Origin: Thermoplasmata archaeon
GTDB taxonomy: Archaea > Thermoplasmatota > Thermoplasmata > Thermoplasmatales > Thermoplasmataceae
Assembly: GCA_021797355.1 (NCBI GenBank)
Contig: JAJZZX010000001.1
Coordinates: 62,001 to 126,000, forward strand
DNA length: 64,000 nt
Direction: 5' to 3'
In this document: positions 32,676 to 42,821 of the stretch, piece by piece
How the letters are laid out: every line of letters begins with the position of its first letter
How positions within the stretch are numbered: the first letter of the stretch is position 1
Notes under the pieces: generated by a model
Told to the model about the DNA's origin: nothing
The model's input: the letters and a program-made list of their open reading frames with translations, nothing else
The model's database searches: none
Program-made: the position numbers and the translations under genes

Positions 32676-33869
32676 ATGAACAGCAGGCAGTCATTCCTTT
32701 TCACCGTGATGGTGATAATATCTGCTACCTTTGCGGTGAGAGCAAGCAACAACATGTTCATGACAACGCTCCCTCTCCTTGCAAGGTACAATTTTCATTT
32801 TTCAGAGTTCCTTGTTGGCCTCATATCCACTGCAGGAGCAACGGGAACATTCATCATGAGCGCCATGATCAACGCAAGGCTTACATCCACCAGGCGCAGA
32901 TGGGTGTTCATTATTTCATCATTCGCCTACATGGTTGTATTTCCCCTGTTCTATATATCATCTGCCATTGTCATCTGGCCACTTGTTCTCATTGCAGGAT
33001 TCGTTCTTGGGGCCATAATGCCCAACATAATCACATCTGCCAGCCTTTTCAGTGACAGGAAGATGCGTGAAAGGATACTTTCACTGTACACATTAACCCT
33101 GAGCATATCTCTGGTTGCTGGTCCGGCCATAGAATCTGAAATACTGTGATTCTTCACTCTTGAACAGTCATTCCTTTTCTTTTCAGTCCTTCCCGCAGTT
33201 GTATTCATTTCAGCATTCGGCATAAAGTTCCCTGATGAGAAAGGGAAAAGGATCACAGGCGGTTCCGAGGTCACGTCAAGCCATGGATTCAGGGCGGCCA
33301 TATACAACATCATGACATACAACATTCCATTCGCACTCATACTGACATTTGGTGGAATATTCGCAAAGGAATACCTTAACGCATCCTACTCCCTGATCAC
33401 ACTGCTATTCAGCCTGTTCTTCCTGACATCCTTTGCATCCAGGCTTGCGCTCACGCTCAGGCCCCCAGATAACCTCCGCGTTCTCATGACAGTATCGGTC
33501 ATAATCACAGGCGCCGGCCTTGTTGTTCTCAGCATGTCAAGGGACATTCTGATATTTTCCATAAGTTTCCTCATTCTGGGTTTTCCACATGGCTTCACCT
33601 ACCCGCTGTCCATAATATCCATATCAAGAAGCATAAGCCCGGAGAAGAGGAACATTGCAAACAGCTACTTCTTTTCCCTCATGATGCTTGTTGGCGCTAT
33701 AATGCCATTCGTGTCCGGCATCCTTGTTGACACCCTGGGGCTAAGATACGCCTTCATGTCAATCATACCGGTTGTTGCCGTCCTGTACGTTCTGCTGAGA
33801 GTGGAGCTTGGCAGGGAAAAGGCACTGAAGAGTGCAATGGAGGACGAGAACGCCAACAGGGCTGCATAA
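32676..33869 (+). pseudogene. MFS transporter with in-frame stop codon
   Basis: MNSRQSFLFTVMVIISATFA begins a 12-TM major facilitator protein. Residues 1-157 run to a TGA at 33147-33149. The same frame then continues without a gap (FFTLEQSFLFFSVLPAVVFI) to ...NANRAA at 33869, about 397 codons in all. Both halves have MFS character (loop RLTSTRRRWVF, later STRMP-type helices). A single nonsense change, probably from a Trp or Arg codon, explains the break. The lower half could restart only at 33312. Confidence 0.75.
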
Positions 33870-33942
33870 TTGCCATTTTTAACGCTCTGTGCTGTTTACT
33901 GCCATCAGATAATGTCTAATCCAACAACAGCATACATTTGTT

Positions 33943-34950
33943 GTGAAGATCGCAGTCACCATGGGGGACCCTGCAGGCATAGGGCCGGAAATTGTTGCAA
34001 AGGCAGTTGTGAAGCTGAAATCCAGTGCAGATGATCTTGTCATAGTTGGAAACAGGAAAGTATTCGGGGAAACGATGGAAAAACTGGGTTTGGACACGAA
34101 TGTGCTCAGGAATCTTCATACTGTTGATATCGAATCCAGGGATATTGAAATGGGAAAGCCGTCGGAGATTTCAGGCAGGGTTGCCATTGAATCCATTGAA
34201 AAGGCTGTCGGGATGTGCCTGAATGGAACTGTACAGGGAATATGTACTGCACCCATAAGCAAGGAGGCCCTAAAGATGGCCGGATCGCCCTACATAGATC
34301 ATACTGAGATGCTGGGACATATGACATCAACAAAGAATGCGGTCACCATGTTTCAGACAGGAAAACTCAGGATAGTATTCGCAACCAAGCACCTTCCCCT
34401 GGCCCGTGCCATAAAGGAGATCAACAGCGATCTCATCACGAAATATATCTCACTTGCGGACATGGCGCTGAAGCTTCTTGGAATCAAGAGGCGGAAAATA
34501 GCAGTTGCAGCCCTGAATCCTCATGCCGGAGAAGGCGGACTTCTTGGGACCGAAGAGATCCAGATAATTGGCCCTGCGGTGAAGTCTGCATCAGCAGATT
34601 TTGATGTGTCGGGGCCTTATGCCGCTGATTCTGTTTTTTACCGTGCTTCTCTGGGTGAATTTGATGCGGTTGTCTCACTATATCATGATCAGGGCCACAT
34701 TGCAGCAAAGATGCTGGACTTCCACGGCACTGTGAGCATGAACCCTGGATTGCCATTCCTCAGGACATCCGTGGATCACGGCACAGCATTCGATATTGCG
34801 GGGAGGGGAATCGCAAGGGAGGACAGCATGGTCGCGGCCATCAGGCTGGCTCTGGAAAAAGCAGAAGTTTACCGGAGAAATTATGAATATCTGCCCAGGA
34901 ATGTTCATGGTGGTAGTATTCCCGATACAGGCAGTGAATGTGTCAGGTAG
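33943..34950 (+). CDS. PdxA/PdxA2-family 4-phosphate dehydrogenase
   Basis: A 335-aa protein starting at GTG 33943 (MKIAVTMGDPAGIGPEIVAK). Family signatures: the N-terminal MGDPAGIGPE, TAPISKEAL, DHTEMLGHM, ALNPHAGEGGLLG and YHDQGHIAAKML, with metal-binding histidines in DHT, YHDQ and the late VDHGTAFDIAG. Members oxidise 4-hydroxythreonine 4-phosphate (pyridoxal pathway) or D-erythronate-type phosphates. Most archaea make PLP by another route, so a sugar-acid role is more likely here. It is complete and looks functional. Confidence 0.85.
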   Translation: MKIAVTMGDPAGIGPEIVAKAVVKLKSSADDLVIVGNRKVFGETMEKLGLDTNVLRNLHTVDIESRDIEMGKPSEISGRVAIESIEKAVGMCLNGTVQGICTAPISKEALKMAGSPYIDHTEMLGHMTSTKNAVTMFQTGKLRIVFATKHLPLARAIKEINSDLITKYISLADMALKLLGIKRRKIAVAALNPHAGEGGLLGTEEIQIIGPAVKSASADFDVSGPYAADSVFYRASLGEFDAVVSLYHDQGHIAAKMLDFHGTVSMNPGLPFLRTSVDHGTAFDIAGRGIAREDSMVAAIRLALEKAEVYRRNYEYLPRNVHGGSIPDTGSECVR

Positions 34951-35106
34951 AAACCTGAAAATTCGCGGTAATATTTAAATAAAATACACAGATTGAGAAT
35001 CAGCCAGAGAGTATGTGGTCCAGAGGGATGGAGTTCCCTATGATTGTCTCCATGAGACTGATAACTCCTGAGGAGCAACTGATGAAAGTAAAGGGTTGCG
35101 ACAGGA
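34951..35106 (+). promoter_or_regulatory. Promoter and leader of the MutS-like pair
   Basis: TAATATTTAAAT (34969-34980) is a good TATA element, placing transcription near 35002 and leaving a leader of roughly 100 bases. A short frame beginning at ATG 35010 runs through it, but I see no reason to call it a gene. Confidence 0.4.
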
Positions 35107-36636
35107 GTGAAGGTGATGGTTTTCAACAGTATTCTGTGGACAAAGGGCCAAACAGGTCATCTTGCAGAGAAAGATCCTGATTTCTTCGTTGATCTCAATA
35201 TTGATCAGATCATAGACGGGATAACGGCGGCATATGGAGATTACAACCTGCGACCATTATTTGACACAATACCTGAAAGCATTGAAACGGTGAGATACAG
35301 GCAGGAGATTTTCAGAGACCTCCAGAACGGAGAGACATTAGCAGCATTGAAGGAATATTCCATGAGAATGAAGAGTGTAAACACGAGACTTTCCGGAAGT
35401 GAAAGGCTTTACCAATATCAGAAGCAGGGATGGCATCTGGACGCCGCTCTGATGTACTTTGATGCAATTCAGGACCTTGCTAAAAAACTCAGTGATACGC
35501 AAATTGATTCGCAGGGTCTCATATTATTGAGGAATTATGTTCAGGCGTATGTTTCCTCCAAAAGCTTCATGGAAGCACAAGAAGAGGCAAACCGTGTAAA
35601 GGGAGACTTATCCGCAATCCGTTATGAGATGTCCATAGGATCGTCAAGAGTGACAGTCAGGAAAGACAGGGGCAGGCAAAACTACAATGAGATGGTGCGT
35701 GGAGTCTTTAGCAAATTCAGAGAAAAAAAAGAATCGGCAGGAAGAATGCAACACTCCAATGATCCTTCCATGAATCACGTCGAAATTGCAGTGCTGGCAT
35801 TGATCGCACGTCTGTTCCCTGAAGAATTCAAAGCACTCATTACTTTCTACGATAACCATTCAAGCTTCATAGATCCGGTTTTGGCTCGCATATATTATGA
35901 ATTGCAGTTCTACCTCTCATATATTGAATATATATCTCCAGTCAGAAATGCAGGATTGAAATTTTGCATTCCTGAAATAAGAAACGAAAGGGATATTTAC
36001 TGCATCCAGTCCTTTGATCTTGCTCTTGCACACAAGTTTTCATCTTCAGGCTTTCAAGTAGTTACCAATAATTTCAGGTTATCCAGAGATGAAAGCATCA
36101 TTGTCGTGACAGGACCTAACAATGGAGGAAAAACAACATTCGCCAGATCATTCGGACAGGCATATTATCTTGCTGCACTTGGTCTCCCTATTCCGGGAAT
36201 GGAAGCAAGATTGTTCCTGGTGGACAAAATTTACACCCATTTTGAGAAATCTGAGGATCCTGAAAACCTTAGGGGAAAACTGGAGGACGATCTGTTGAGG
36301 ATGCGAATAATCTTGAATTCCGCAACAGAAAGGAGCATAATTGTGATAAATGAAATGCTCAGTTCCACAACCTCAAACGATGCAATTCAGATTGGAAAAA
36401 GAATCATAGACCTCATAAGGAAGAAAAATTCCATTTGTATTTACGTGACATTTCTTGATGAGTTTGCCAGGATTCCTGGTGTTGTCAGCATGGTAAGCCA
36501 GGTCGATCTATCGGCATCTGAAATAAGGACATTAAAGATCGTCAGAAGCGAACCAAACGGCCTCGCATACGCGAAAGCAGTAGTCGAGAAGTACGGTCTT
36601 ACATATGAGAAAATTTTGCGGAGGATCAAGGAATGA
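35107..36636 (+). CDS. MutS-like ATPase 1
   Basis: A 509-aa protein. Residues 30-330 are helical, like the MutS core and clamp (SIETVRYRQEIFRDLQNGET). The ATPase has Walker A GPNNGGKTTFARSF near residue 338, then LEDDLLRMR, Walker B SIIVINEMLSSTTS and a switch segment IYVTFLDEFARI, where the usual Thr-His is changed to Thr-Phe. No mismatch-recognition or Smr domain is present. It overlaps the second MutS-like gene by ATGA, so the two are likely to form a heterodimer. The start is GTG 35107 or ATG 35116; the second has the better-placed ribosome site. Confidence 0.8.
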   Translation: MKVMVFNSILWTKGQTGHLAEKDPDFFVDLNIDQIIDGITAAYGDYNLRPLFDTIPESIETVRYRQEIFRDLQNGETLAALKEYSMRMKSVNTRLSGSERLYQYQKQGWHLDAALMYFDAIQDLAKKLSDTQIDSQGLILLRNYVQAYVSSKSFMEAQEEANRVKGDLSAIRYEMSIGSSRVTVRKDRGRQNYNEMVRGVFSKFREKKESAGRMQHSNDPSMNHVEIAVLALIARLFPEEFKALITFYDNHSSFIDPVLARIYYELQFYLSYIEYISPVRNAGLKFCIPEIRNERDIYCIQSFDLALAHKFSSSGFQVVTNNFRLSRDESIIVVTGPNNGGKTTFARSFGQAYYLAALGLPIPGMEARLFLVDKIYTHFEKSEDPENLRGKLEDDLLRMRIILNSATERSIIVINEMLSSTTSNDAIQIGKRIIDLIRKKNSICIYVTFLDEFARIPGVVSMVSQVDLSASEIRTLKIVRSEPNGLAYAKAVVEKYGLTYEKILRRIKE

Positions 36637-38153
36637 AGGTGAATTTGCTTTTCCGGAATGGAACGTACAGAAACTCAGACAACTTTCCGTGGAACAGCAA
36701 AGATCTTGAAAAGGATCTGGATCTCAATGAAATATTCAGTGCAATGGCTGGTAAGGACGCTTATGTATTTGAAGTGTGTCGGAAAGTTGTTCTAAGCAGC
36801 ATTACAGACCATGAGACAATAATGTACCGTCAGGGTGTGATGCGTGATGCCATCGACAACCAGATGTTCGTTCGTGAACTGTATTCAACCCTCGTCAATG
36901 CTATTGCGGAAGCCAGGAAACAGCATTTTTGGATAAGCCGTTCGAACCCGGAGATTGTTCTGCATGAATCTATATCCATTCTGAAGATCTACACTGCCGC
37001 CCTGGAAAAGATAAGGGAAATGGGAAAGATAGCACTGCCATCGCTTCGTTCTGAAGGCTTCAGGCAGCTTTTCACCATGATAATCGATGAGTTTAGCGAA
37101 GAATATATCGGTACGGTGTCAGATTACTTAGAAAGCCTTCGTTTTCCAAGGGGAATATATGTGCGTGGCGAAATTGGAAGAGGAAACTCCCTAACTGGAT
37201 ACACACTGGTGGTACCGGATGTAAGACCTGATAGATTTATGGAAAGAATCACGCATCTTAGGGAGCCCCGCTATACCTATGTCCTTCCAGATCGGGATGA
37301 AAGCGGAGCCCAGGCACTTGCTGAAATGCGAATGAGAAGCATAGGTGAGACATCCCGAATAGTAGGAGAATCTGCAGAACACGTTCTGGGGTTCATTGAA
37401 GACTTAAGGGAGGAAATTGCATTCTATCTGGGATGCCTCAACCTGTGGAATAAACTTGAACTCATAGGTGCAAAGGCCTCATTCCCAGTTCCTGAGCACG
37501 ATTATAAAAAGGGAACCAGATATGAGGACCTGTATGATGTAGCACTGACTCTGAGAATAGATCAGGCTGCAGTTGGAAACTCGCTTAATGCAGAAAGTGA
37601 TGGCATAATATTCATAACCGGTGCCAATAAGGGTGGGAAATCAACTCTGCTCAGAGCCATAGGGCAGGCACAGCTGATGATGCAGTGTGGGATGTTTGTT
37701 GGTGCAGAAACATTCAGCACTTCTATTGCCAGCAGCATCTTCACACACTTCAAGAGAGAGGAGGATTCCGGCATAGCAATGGGAAAATTTGATGAGGAAC
37801 TGAGCAGGATGAGTGCAATAATTGACCACATGTATTCTGGAAGCAGACTGCTTTTAAATGAATCATTCTCGTCAACGAACGCGAGGGAAGGATCTGAGAT
37901 CGCTAAGCAGATCATAAACGCTTTGCTGGCCAGAGGTATAAAAACTATATTTGTAACACATTTCAATGAACTTGCTGAAGCATACGCTGGAAATGTGCCA
38001 AGGCCAACATTTCTCAGGGCAGAGAGGTTGGAGGACGGAACACGTACATTCAGAGTCATTCAGGCCGATCCGATTCCAACAAGCTTTGGGGATGATATAT
38101 TCCAGAAAATTTTCGGAGAGCGAGTTAAGATCAGACCAGTCGTGGAATCATGA
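36633..38153 (+). CDS. MutS-like ATPase 2
   Basis: A 506-aa paralogue of the previous protein with the same order: helical core (residues 40-310), Walker A GANKGGKSTLLRAI near 331, FDEELSRMS, Walker B RLLLNESFSSTNARE and the intact switch VTHFNELAEAYA. It keeps the normal MutS ATPase residues, while its partner lacks the switch His. That suggests one catalytic and one regulatory subunit, as in Msh4-Msh5-type pairs. It lacks a mismatch-binding domain, so recombination-intermediate binding is more likely than mismatch repair. Confidence 0.8.
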   Translation: MKVNLLFRNGTYRNSDNFPWNSKDLEKDLDLNEIFSAMAGKDAYVFEVCRKVVLSSITDHETIMYRQGVMRDAIDNQMFVRELYSTLVNAIAEARKQHFWISRSNPEIVLHESISILKIYTAALEKIREMGKIALPSLRSEGFRQLFTMIIDEFSEEYIGTVSDYLESLRFPRGIYVRGEIGRGNSLTGYTLVVPDVRPDRFMERITHLREPRYTYVLPDRDESGAQALAEMRMRSIGETSRIVGESAEHVLGFIEDLREEIAFYLGCLNLWNKLELIGAKASFPVPEHDYKKGTRYEDLYDVALTLRIDQAAVGNSLNAESDGIIFITGANKGGKSTLLRAIGQAQLMMQCGMFVGAETFSTSIASSIFTHFKREEDSGIAMGKFDEELSRMSAIIDHMYSGSRLLLNESFSSTNAREGSEIAKQIINALLARGIKTIFVTHFNELAEAYAGNVPRPTFLRAERLEDGTRTFRVIQADPIPTSFGDDIFQKIFGERVKIRPVVES

Positions 38154-38241
38154 AAACGTAGGTAGGTTGGCAAATGATAAAGAAAGTGCCAGTGATATTC
38201 AAGGTGTAACCGTGGTGCGCACAGACTAATTTTGCCCTGAT

Positions 38242-41200
38242 TTAAGCTGGCACCAGGACACTGGTGTAGGCAAGAAATCTGGCTGGAATCGGCCTGTCGA
38301 GCTTCCACACAACATTCATGGGCCTGCTCCCGGTGTGGCTCAGGTAACTGACAGTTCCAAGGAATGTATATGGAGAGGCACCGGCCATATCTTCCCGGTT
38401 TTCCCGCACAAAGAGCACTATCTTCCCACCGTTCCGGCTGTGGTTCATATACCTCTGCCCCGTAGCTGAATCCTCTGAAGTTGTGCTCTGGCTCTGCCAG
38501 TGGAACAGCAAATCGCTTATGGAGTAATCCCTGTACATTGTGGATGGAGAATAGTGCTCCTCCGATTTGTTCAGGGTGATGAACAGTATGTCAATTTTCT
38601 TGTCAGGAATGTATTTCACCCCTTCCCTGACATTTCCAGGCGTCAGATAATCAAAGGCCACAAGAATCTGGTCTCTGGTATAGTTGCAGTGAAGATACAG
38701 TGGCGATTCAAATCCAAGGTCGACAGGCTCATCCACAAAGTCAATGCTGTCGAGGCTGTACCGGAGAAGTTCCACCAGCTCAGCATACATGTTGTGGTTC
38801 TCCCTGATCTTCAGCAGCCCGTCCTTAATGCTGGAAAATCCACACATCTCAGGGCTTTTCTGCCATATTGTGAAGTGGAACATCATGAGCATCCTGTATT
38901 TCTCAGGATCAAGTTTCTCCACATCAAGAGAATCCAGATGTTCAAGGGCGCCGATGAGAAACTCAAGCCACTTCCTTGAATCTATCGAACATATGCGCGA
39001 AAAAGACTTAGTCATAACGTTTTCCAGTGGTTCATTGAAATCCTCAATTATGCCTGCCCTTGCCTTGAGTCTGGAGAAACTGTACTTCCCATAAATTTCA
39101 CGGACATCCATATGGTAATACCTGAGAAAATTTTCCAGTGAAAGATCCAGTGATGTGCTTTCCTGGAATGCTGAAATCCTGGAAATCATACCGGAAAGCG
39201 TCCCGATGGATTCCCTTATATTCTTCAGTATAAATTCTGTGGCTCTGCGCTCCAGTTGAATATAGCAGCCTGCTGGGACCCCGGGAAAGCCGTTCTTTAT
39301 CTCATTTACAATACCTCTGCTATTCTTACCCAGGAGGGCCTTGAACTTGGATTCAAAATCGTACCTGTGGTTTGCCTGGCCGACAAAATCCAAAACCGTC
39401 AGGCACTCTTTGTCCTCAGTGATCCTGAGGCCACGCCCAAGTTGCTGCAGGAATATTGTCAGGCTTTCCGTGGGCCTGAGGAAAAGGATGGTGTTTATCT
39501 CAGGAATGTCCACTCCCTCGTTGTAAAGGTCCACAACAAAAATAAACCTGATTTTCCCTGATACCAGAGCCTCTCTGGCGGTGAACCTCTCTTCATCCGA
39601 TGAATCTGCAGTAAGGGTCATTGATGCAATTCCCGCATCATTGAACTGCCTGGCCATGAAGGCAGCATGAACCCTGGAGACACAGAACCCAAGCCCCCTG
39701 ACAGTCCTTATGTCCGAGATGTATTTCATAACCGAATCAATTATGAGTGTTGCACGGGTGATCCCCCAGCCCTTTTCATCCGTGTAGAGTTTTTCGATCT
39801 CAGAGGTGTCATAGCCTCCCCTTGTCCAGCGCAGTTCCTGAAGGCTCACAGGATCAGTTATTACAAAATACTGGAAAGGGCTCAGCAGCTTTCTGTCAAT
39901 GGCTTCCGGAAGTCTGATTTCCGCAGAGATGTGGTTCCCGAAATAGCGAAGTATATTTCTGCCATCCATACGCTCCGGTGTTGCTGTAAGTCCCACAAGG
40001 ACCTTCGGATGATAATATTCAAGAAGCTTCTGGTAGCTTGCGGAAGCCGCATGATGAAATTCATCTATCACTATATAATCATAATAATGGGGGTCTGTTT
40101 GTAGAAACAGTTCCTGTGAATTGAATGACTGGATACTTACGAAAAGGTGTTCCAGGCTGGATGGTTTAAAATTACCCACCATCAAATCTCCAAAATTGTA
40201 ATCCCTGAGAATTCCACGGAAACAATCAATGCTCTGTCTGAGAATCTCCTCGCGGTGTGCCACAAAAAGGAGCCGGTGCCTCCCGTTTTTCGCTTCATTG
40301 CGGAATTTTCCATAATCAAATGCAGATATGACAGTTTTCCCTGTACCAGTTGCAGCAACCACTAGATTCCTGTAATTATTGTGCACCAGACGCTCAGCTT
40401 CCAGTTTCTCCAGGATTTCTGTTTGATACGTGTATGGGTGCACCTCAAAAAGGAATGGAGCAGAACTTCCCGATTCTCTTTTCCTTTCCGATTCTATTGC
40501 CCTGGTGAATCTTGATCGGTCTTCAGGGCCATATGGTTCAAAATCCTTTGAATTCCAATAGGTTTCAAATGTAGCACTGATCTTCTGCATGGTGCTGGTC
40601 AGGTCCTTCTCAGTAACCTTAACGTTCCATTCCAGGCCACTGGAGACCGCGGCATTGGAAAGGTTCGATGATCCCACATAGGCTGTTGAAAAGCCATTTT
40701 CCCTGTTGAATATGTATGTCTTGGCATGCAGCCTTGTTCTCTGGGTATCATACGAAATTCTGATCTGTGTATTTGGGAGGAAACTGATCTCTTCAACTGC
40801 CTTAATGTCAGTTGCGCCCATGTATGAAGTAGTTATTACCCTCAACTTTCCTCCCCGGGATGTGAAATTCCTGAGATCGTCAATAATCAGGCGCAGACCG
40901 CTCCACCTTATAAAGGAAACCAGCATGTCAATGGAATCACAGGACTGTATCTCCTTTTTCAGTTCTGAATAAAGGCTGGGCTCACCAAGAGATCCCGTGA
41001 ACAGGGAACTCATGGAAATGGACGATTCTGGCCTTACTATTGCATGATTTTCTTGTGCTCTCCCAGCCTCAGAGATCCTTTCAGTAACGGACAGTAACTT
41101 TTCCCCTGTATCATGAATTAGGAAATCATCCAGCTCAAGCCCAATTTTTCGATAGTTCATGGATTCGAGCGATCTGTTCAGCACAGAAACAAGTTCGCTG

Positions 41201-41388
41201 ATGCTAGCACCTTTTTCCCTCAGGAGTTCAAGATATTTTTCAATAGTATCTGCAACATATAAGGCCAGCATTCTTGAGGCTTCTTCACCGTTTATTCTTG
41301 CTTTGTTTATGATTTTTGCATTCTGCGATTCGATCTCATCATGTATTAACCTGTTGATTACCTGCTCATAGATTCCGGGTTTAAGCAC
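38242..41388 (-). CDS. PLD-nuclease/superfamily 2 helicase (DUF3427-like)
   Basis: A 1048-aa protein. The N-terminal helical part is followed by a phospholipase-D-like nuclease unit near residues 150-260 (RLHAKTYIF and AYVGSSNLSNAAV, an HxK half-motif). Next comes an SF2 helicase: VAATGTGKTVISAF near 341-354, DEFHHA, LTATPERMDG and QLGRGLRITEDKECL. The last 300 residues resemble the DUF3427 region of bacterial homologues. Such fusions are suspected DNA-processing or defence enzymes. It is convergent with the MutS-like genes and has no obvious partner. Confidence 0.85.
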   Translation of the reverse strand: MLKPGIYEQVINRLIHDEIESQNAKIINKARINGEEASRMLALYVADTIEKYLELLREKGASISELVSVLNRSLESMNYRKIGLELDDFLIHDTGEKLLSVTERISEAGRAQENHAIVRPESSISMSSLFTGSLGEPSLYSELKKEIQSCDSIDMLVSFIRWSGLRLIIDDLRNFTSRGGKLRVITTSYMGATDIKAVEEISFLPNTQIRISYDTQRTRLHAKTYIFNRENGFSTAYVGSSNLSNAAVSSGLEWNVKVTEKDLTSTMQKISATFETYWNSKDFEPYGPEDRSRFTRAIESERKRESGSSAPFLFEVHPYTYQTEILEKLEAERLVHNNYRNLVVAATGTGKTVISAFDYGKFRNEAKNGRHRLLFVAHREEILRQSIDCFRGILRDYNFGDLMVGNFKPSSLEHLFVSIQSFNSQELFLQTDPHYYDYIVIDEFHHAASASYQKLLEYYHPKVLVGLTATPERMDGRNILRYFGNHISAEIRLPEAIDRKLLSPFQYFVITDPVSLQELRWTRGGYDTSEIEKLYTDEKGWGITRATLIIDSVMKYISDIRTVRGLGFCVSRVHAAFMARQFNDAGIASMTLTADSSDEERFTAREALVSGKIRFIFVVDLYNEGVDIPEINTILFLRPTESLTIFLQQLGRGLRITEDKECLTVLDFVGQANHRYDFESKFKALLGKNSRGIVNEIKNGFPGVPAGCYIQLERRATEFILKNIRESIGTLSGMISRISAFQESTSLDLSLENFLRYYHMDVREIYGKYSFSRLKARAGIIEDFNEPLENVMTKSFSRICSIDSRKWLEFLIGALEHLDSLDVEKLDPEKYRMLMMFHFTIWQKSPEMCGFSSIKDGLLKIRENHNMYAELVELLRYSLDSIDFVDEPVDLGFESPLYLHCNYTRDQILVAFDYLTPGNVREGVKYIPDKKIDILFITLNKSEEHYSPSTMYRDYSISDLLFHWQSQSTTSEDSATGQRYMNHSRNGGKIVLFVRENREDMAGASPYTFLGTVSYLSHTGSRPMNVVWKLDRPIPARFLAYTSVLVPA

Positions 41389-42070
41389 GTCATTTCAATA
41401 TAATAACTCCATATTAATGTGGTGCACAAATGGTGGCACAGTAAGGAATGGCACAGTCATATTGTTATTAAAAGTTGGCGAACAGATAAGAACAAAAGTG
41501 ATTGCCAAGAAGTTTCTGTACAACATCCAGTTTTTAAGGTCAGATGTGTTTAATTTTTTCACCGATATGCTTCTGAGTCTAAAGATGAGTCGATACTTGC
41601 TGTCGGATACAATCAACCGTATGCACAGTACAATGAATCAAGATGAAACAAGAACGCAAGTAAGGTCAAAAAAGGACCGGTCGGGACTGGATTGAAGCTT
41701 CAAGAGAATACTTACAACCCCTGATTTTTAAAATCTTACCCTCTTAACACATATATGGCTACATAAATCATAATATTGCAGGAAACCGAGGACGTTAAAC
41801 TGAGGACTAACGAAACCCTGTTTAAGAGCGTGAGAAAATTACCAAGTTCAGGGAAATCCAGGTTATGCCATGGACCTCAAATTCACTTTAGAATGAAGCC
41901 GAATATTCCAGTTTACTCAGTGACTATTTTCATATTTCACAGGGATATCTCACCCGGTAGCGCTCGGACTATAATTTGCAGAGCTCCATACAAACTGTGC
42001 TTAAGATCCGATATAAGTCTGTTATGTGCAGTTAGAGGATAAGAGTCATTATGGTGATAATGGGAAACAA
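41389..42070. other. Long intergenic stretch without clear gene
   Basis: Nearly 700 bases lie between the helicase start and the toxin relic. A 92-codon plus frame (41417-41695) has no recognisable features. I see no RNA, terminator or repeat that I can support. It may hold decayed sequence. Confidence 0.35.
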
Positions 42071-42387
42071 TCACGAATATTTCAAGAATGAAAGCCTCTT
42101 CGCCAGTTCATCAAAAACCAAACTCCTTTTTTCAGTGCTCAGTCGAAATACCGTTTTTATTATCGCCGCATTTGTAATGGTAAAGATATAATTCAATTTA
42201 ATCACACTATCCTGAGCAGCTCCTTCGCTCTTCGATATGCCTATACCGCTCATTCTGGTGTTGGTTGTTATCCCGGCTATGATGACGTTACCAAGTTCCT
42301 CGAATAATACGAGGGCGGGACGAATTTTAGAGTTCTCAGAATCAGTAAATTTTACCCTGTTAATATCACATCTCCAGGCTCAGGCAC
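42071..42387 (-). pseudogene. MazF/PemK-type toxin, frameshifted
   Basis: A GTG at 42387 overlaps the antitoxin stop and starts VPEPGDVILTG, typical of MazF-type RNases, but runs into TAA. One base further the frame continues as KFTDSENSKIRPALVLFEEL, GNVIIAGITTNTRMSG and on to the stop at 42071. The classic RPALVL and the GxxITT strand are intact. A missing base in the CCC run near 42355 explains it. Either the toxin has been silenced or the assembly lacks a base. Confidence 0.7.
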
Positions 42388-42604
42388 GTTCCCACCCTGA
42401 ATAATCCCCTTCACCCCATAGCTCCTTCATCCTCTCTTCCTGAGCCTTTTGAACAAACGTTTCAAACTCCCTTGTTTCTTCAGTACTTTTTATGAGATTG
42501 AGAATGATCTCGCTATAAGTCTCCCGTCGATATATTTTAAGTTTTTTAAGAGCATCTACAACCGACCTATCCAGTTGAATTGTTGTGACTTTTGATTTAG
42601 GCAT
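42380..42604 (-). CDS. Antitoxin-like DNA-binding protein
   Basis: A 74-aa protein. The N-terminal strand and helices (SKVTTIQLDRSVVDALKKLK, YRRETYSEIILNLIKS) form a ribbon-helix-helix-like domain, and the acidic tail (MKELWGEGDYSGWERA) should wrap the toxin. It overlaps the downstream toxin gene by 8 bases, the usual order for such pairs. It appears intact although the toxin is not. Confidence 0.7.
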   Translation of the reverse strand: MPKSKVTTIQLDRSVVDALKKLKIYRRETYSEIILNLIKSTEETREFETFVQKAQEERMKELWGEGDYSGWERA

Positions 42605-42821
42605 TATATGTCATTTATATTCTGTACATAACGATTTATGCTCTTATACATAGTATGTCACATAATGCTCTTGAATTATTTGACTTCTGCATTACTTGCA
42701 AACGAATTTATGGCAATATTAAGCGTTTGGGAGAAGCAGTAAAACTCCAATCTTCAGAGAGGAGATACATGGGCTTACCCAATTGATATATTTATCAATG
42801 TACTTGCACATCTGTTAAACG

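Noticed and set aside
35010-35190. Short frame in the leader of the MutS-like pair
   Set aside because: It overlaps the first MutS-like gene and has no ribosome site; more likely leader RNA.
41417-41695. 92-codon plus frame after the helicase
   Set aside because: No domain, no promoter at proper distance and no operon context.
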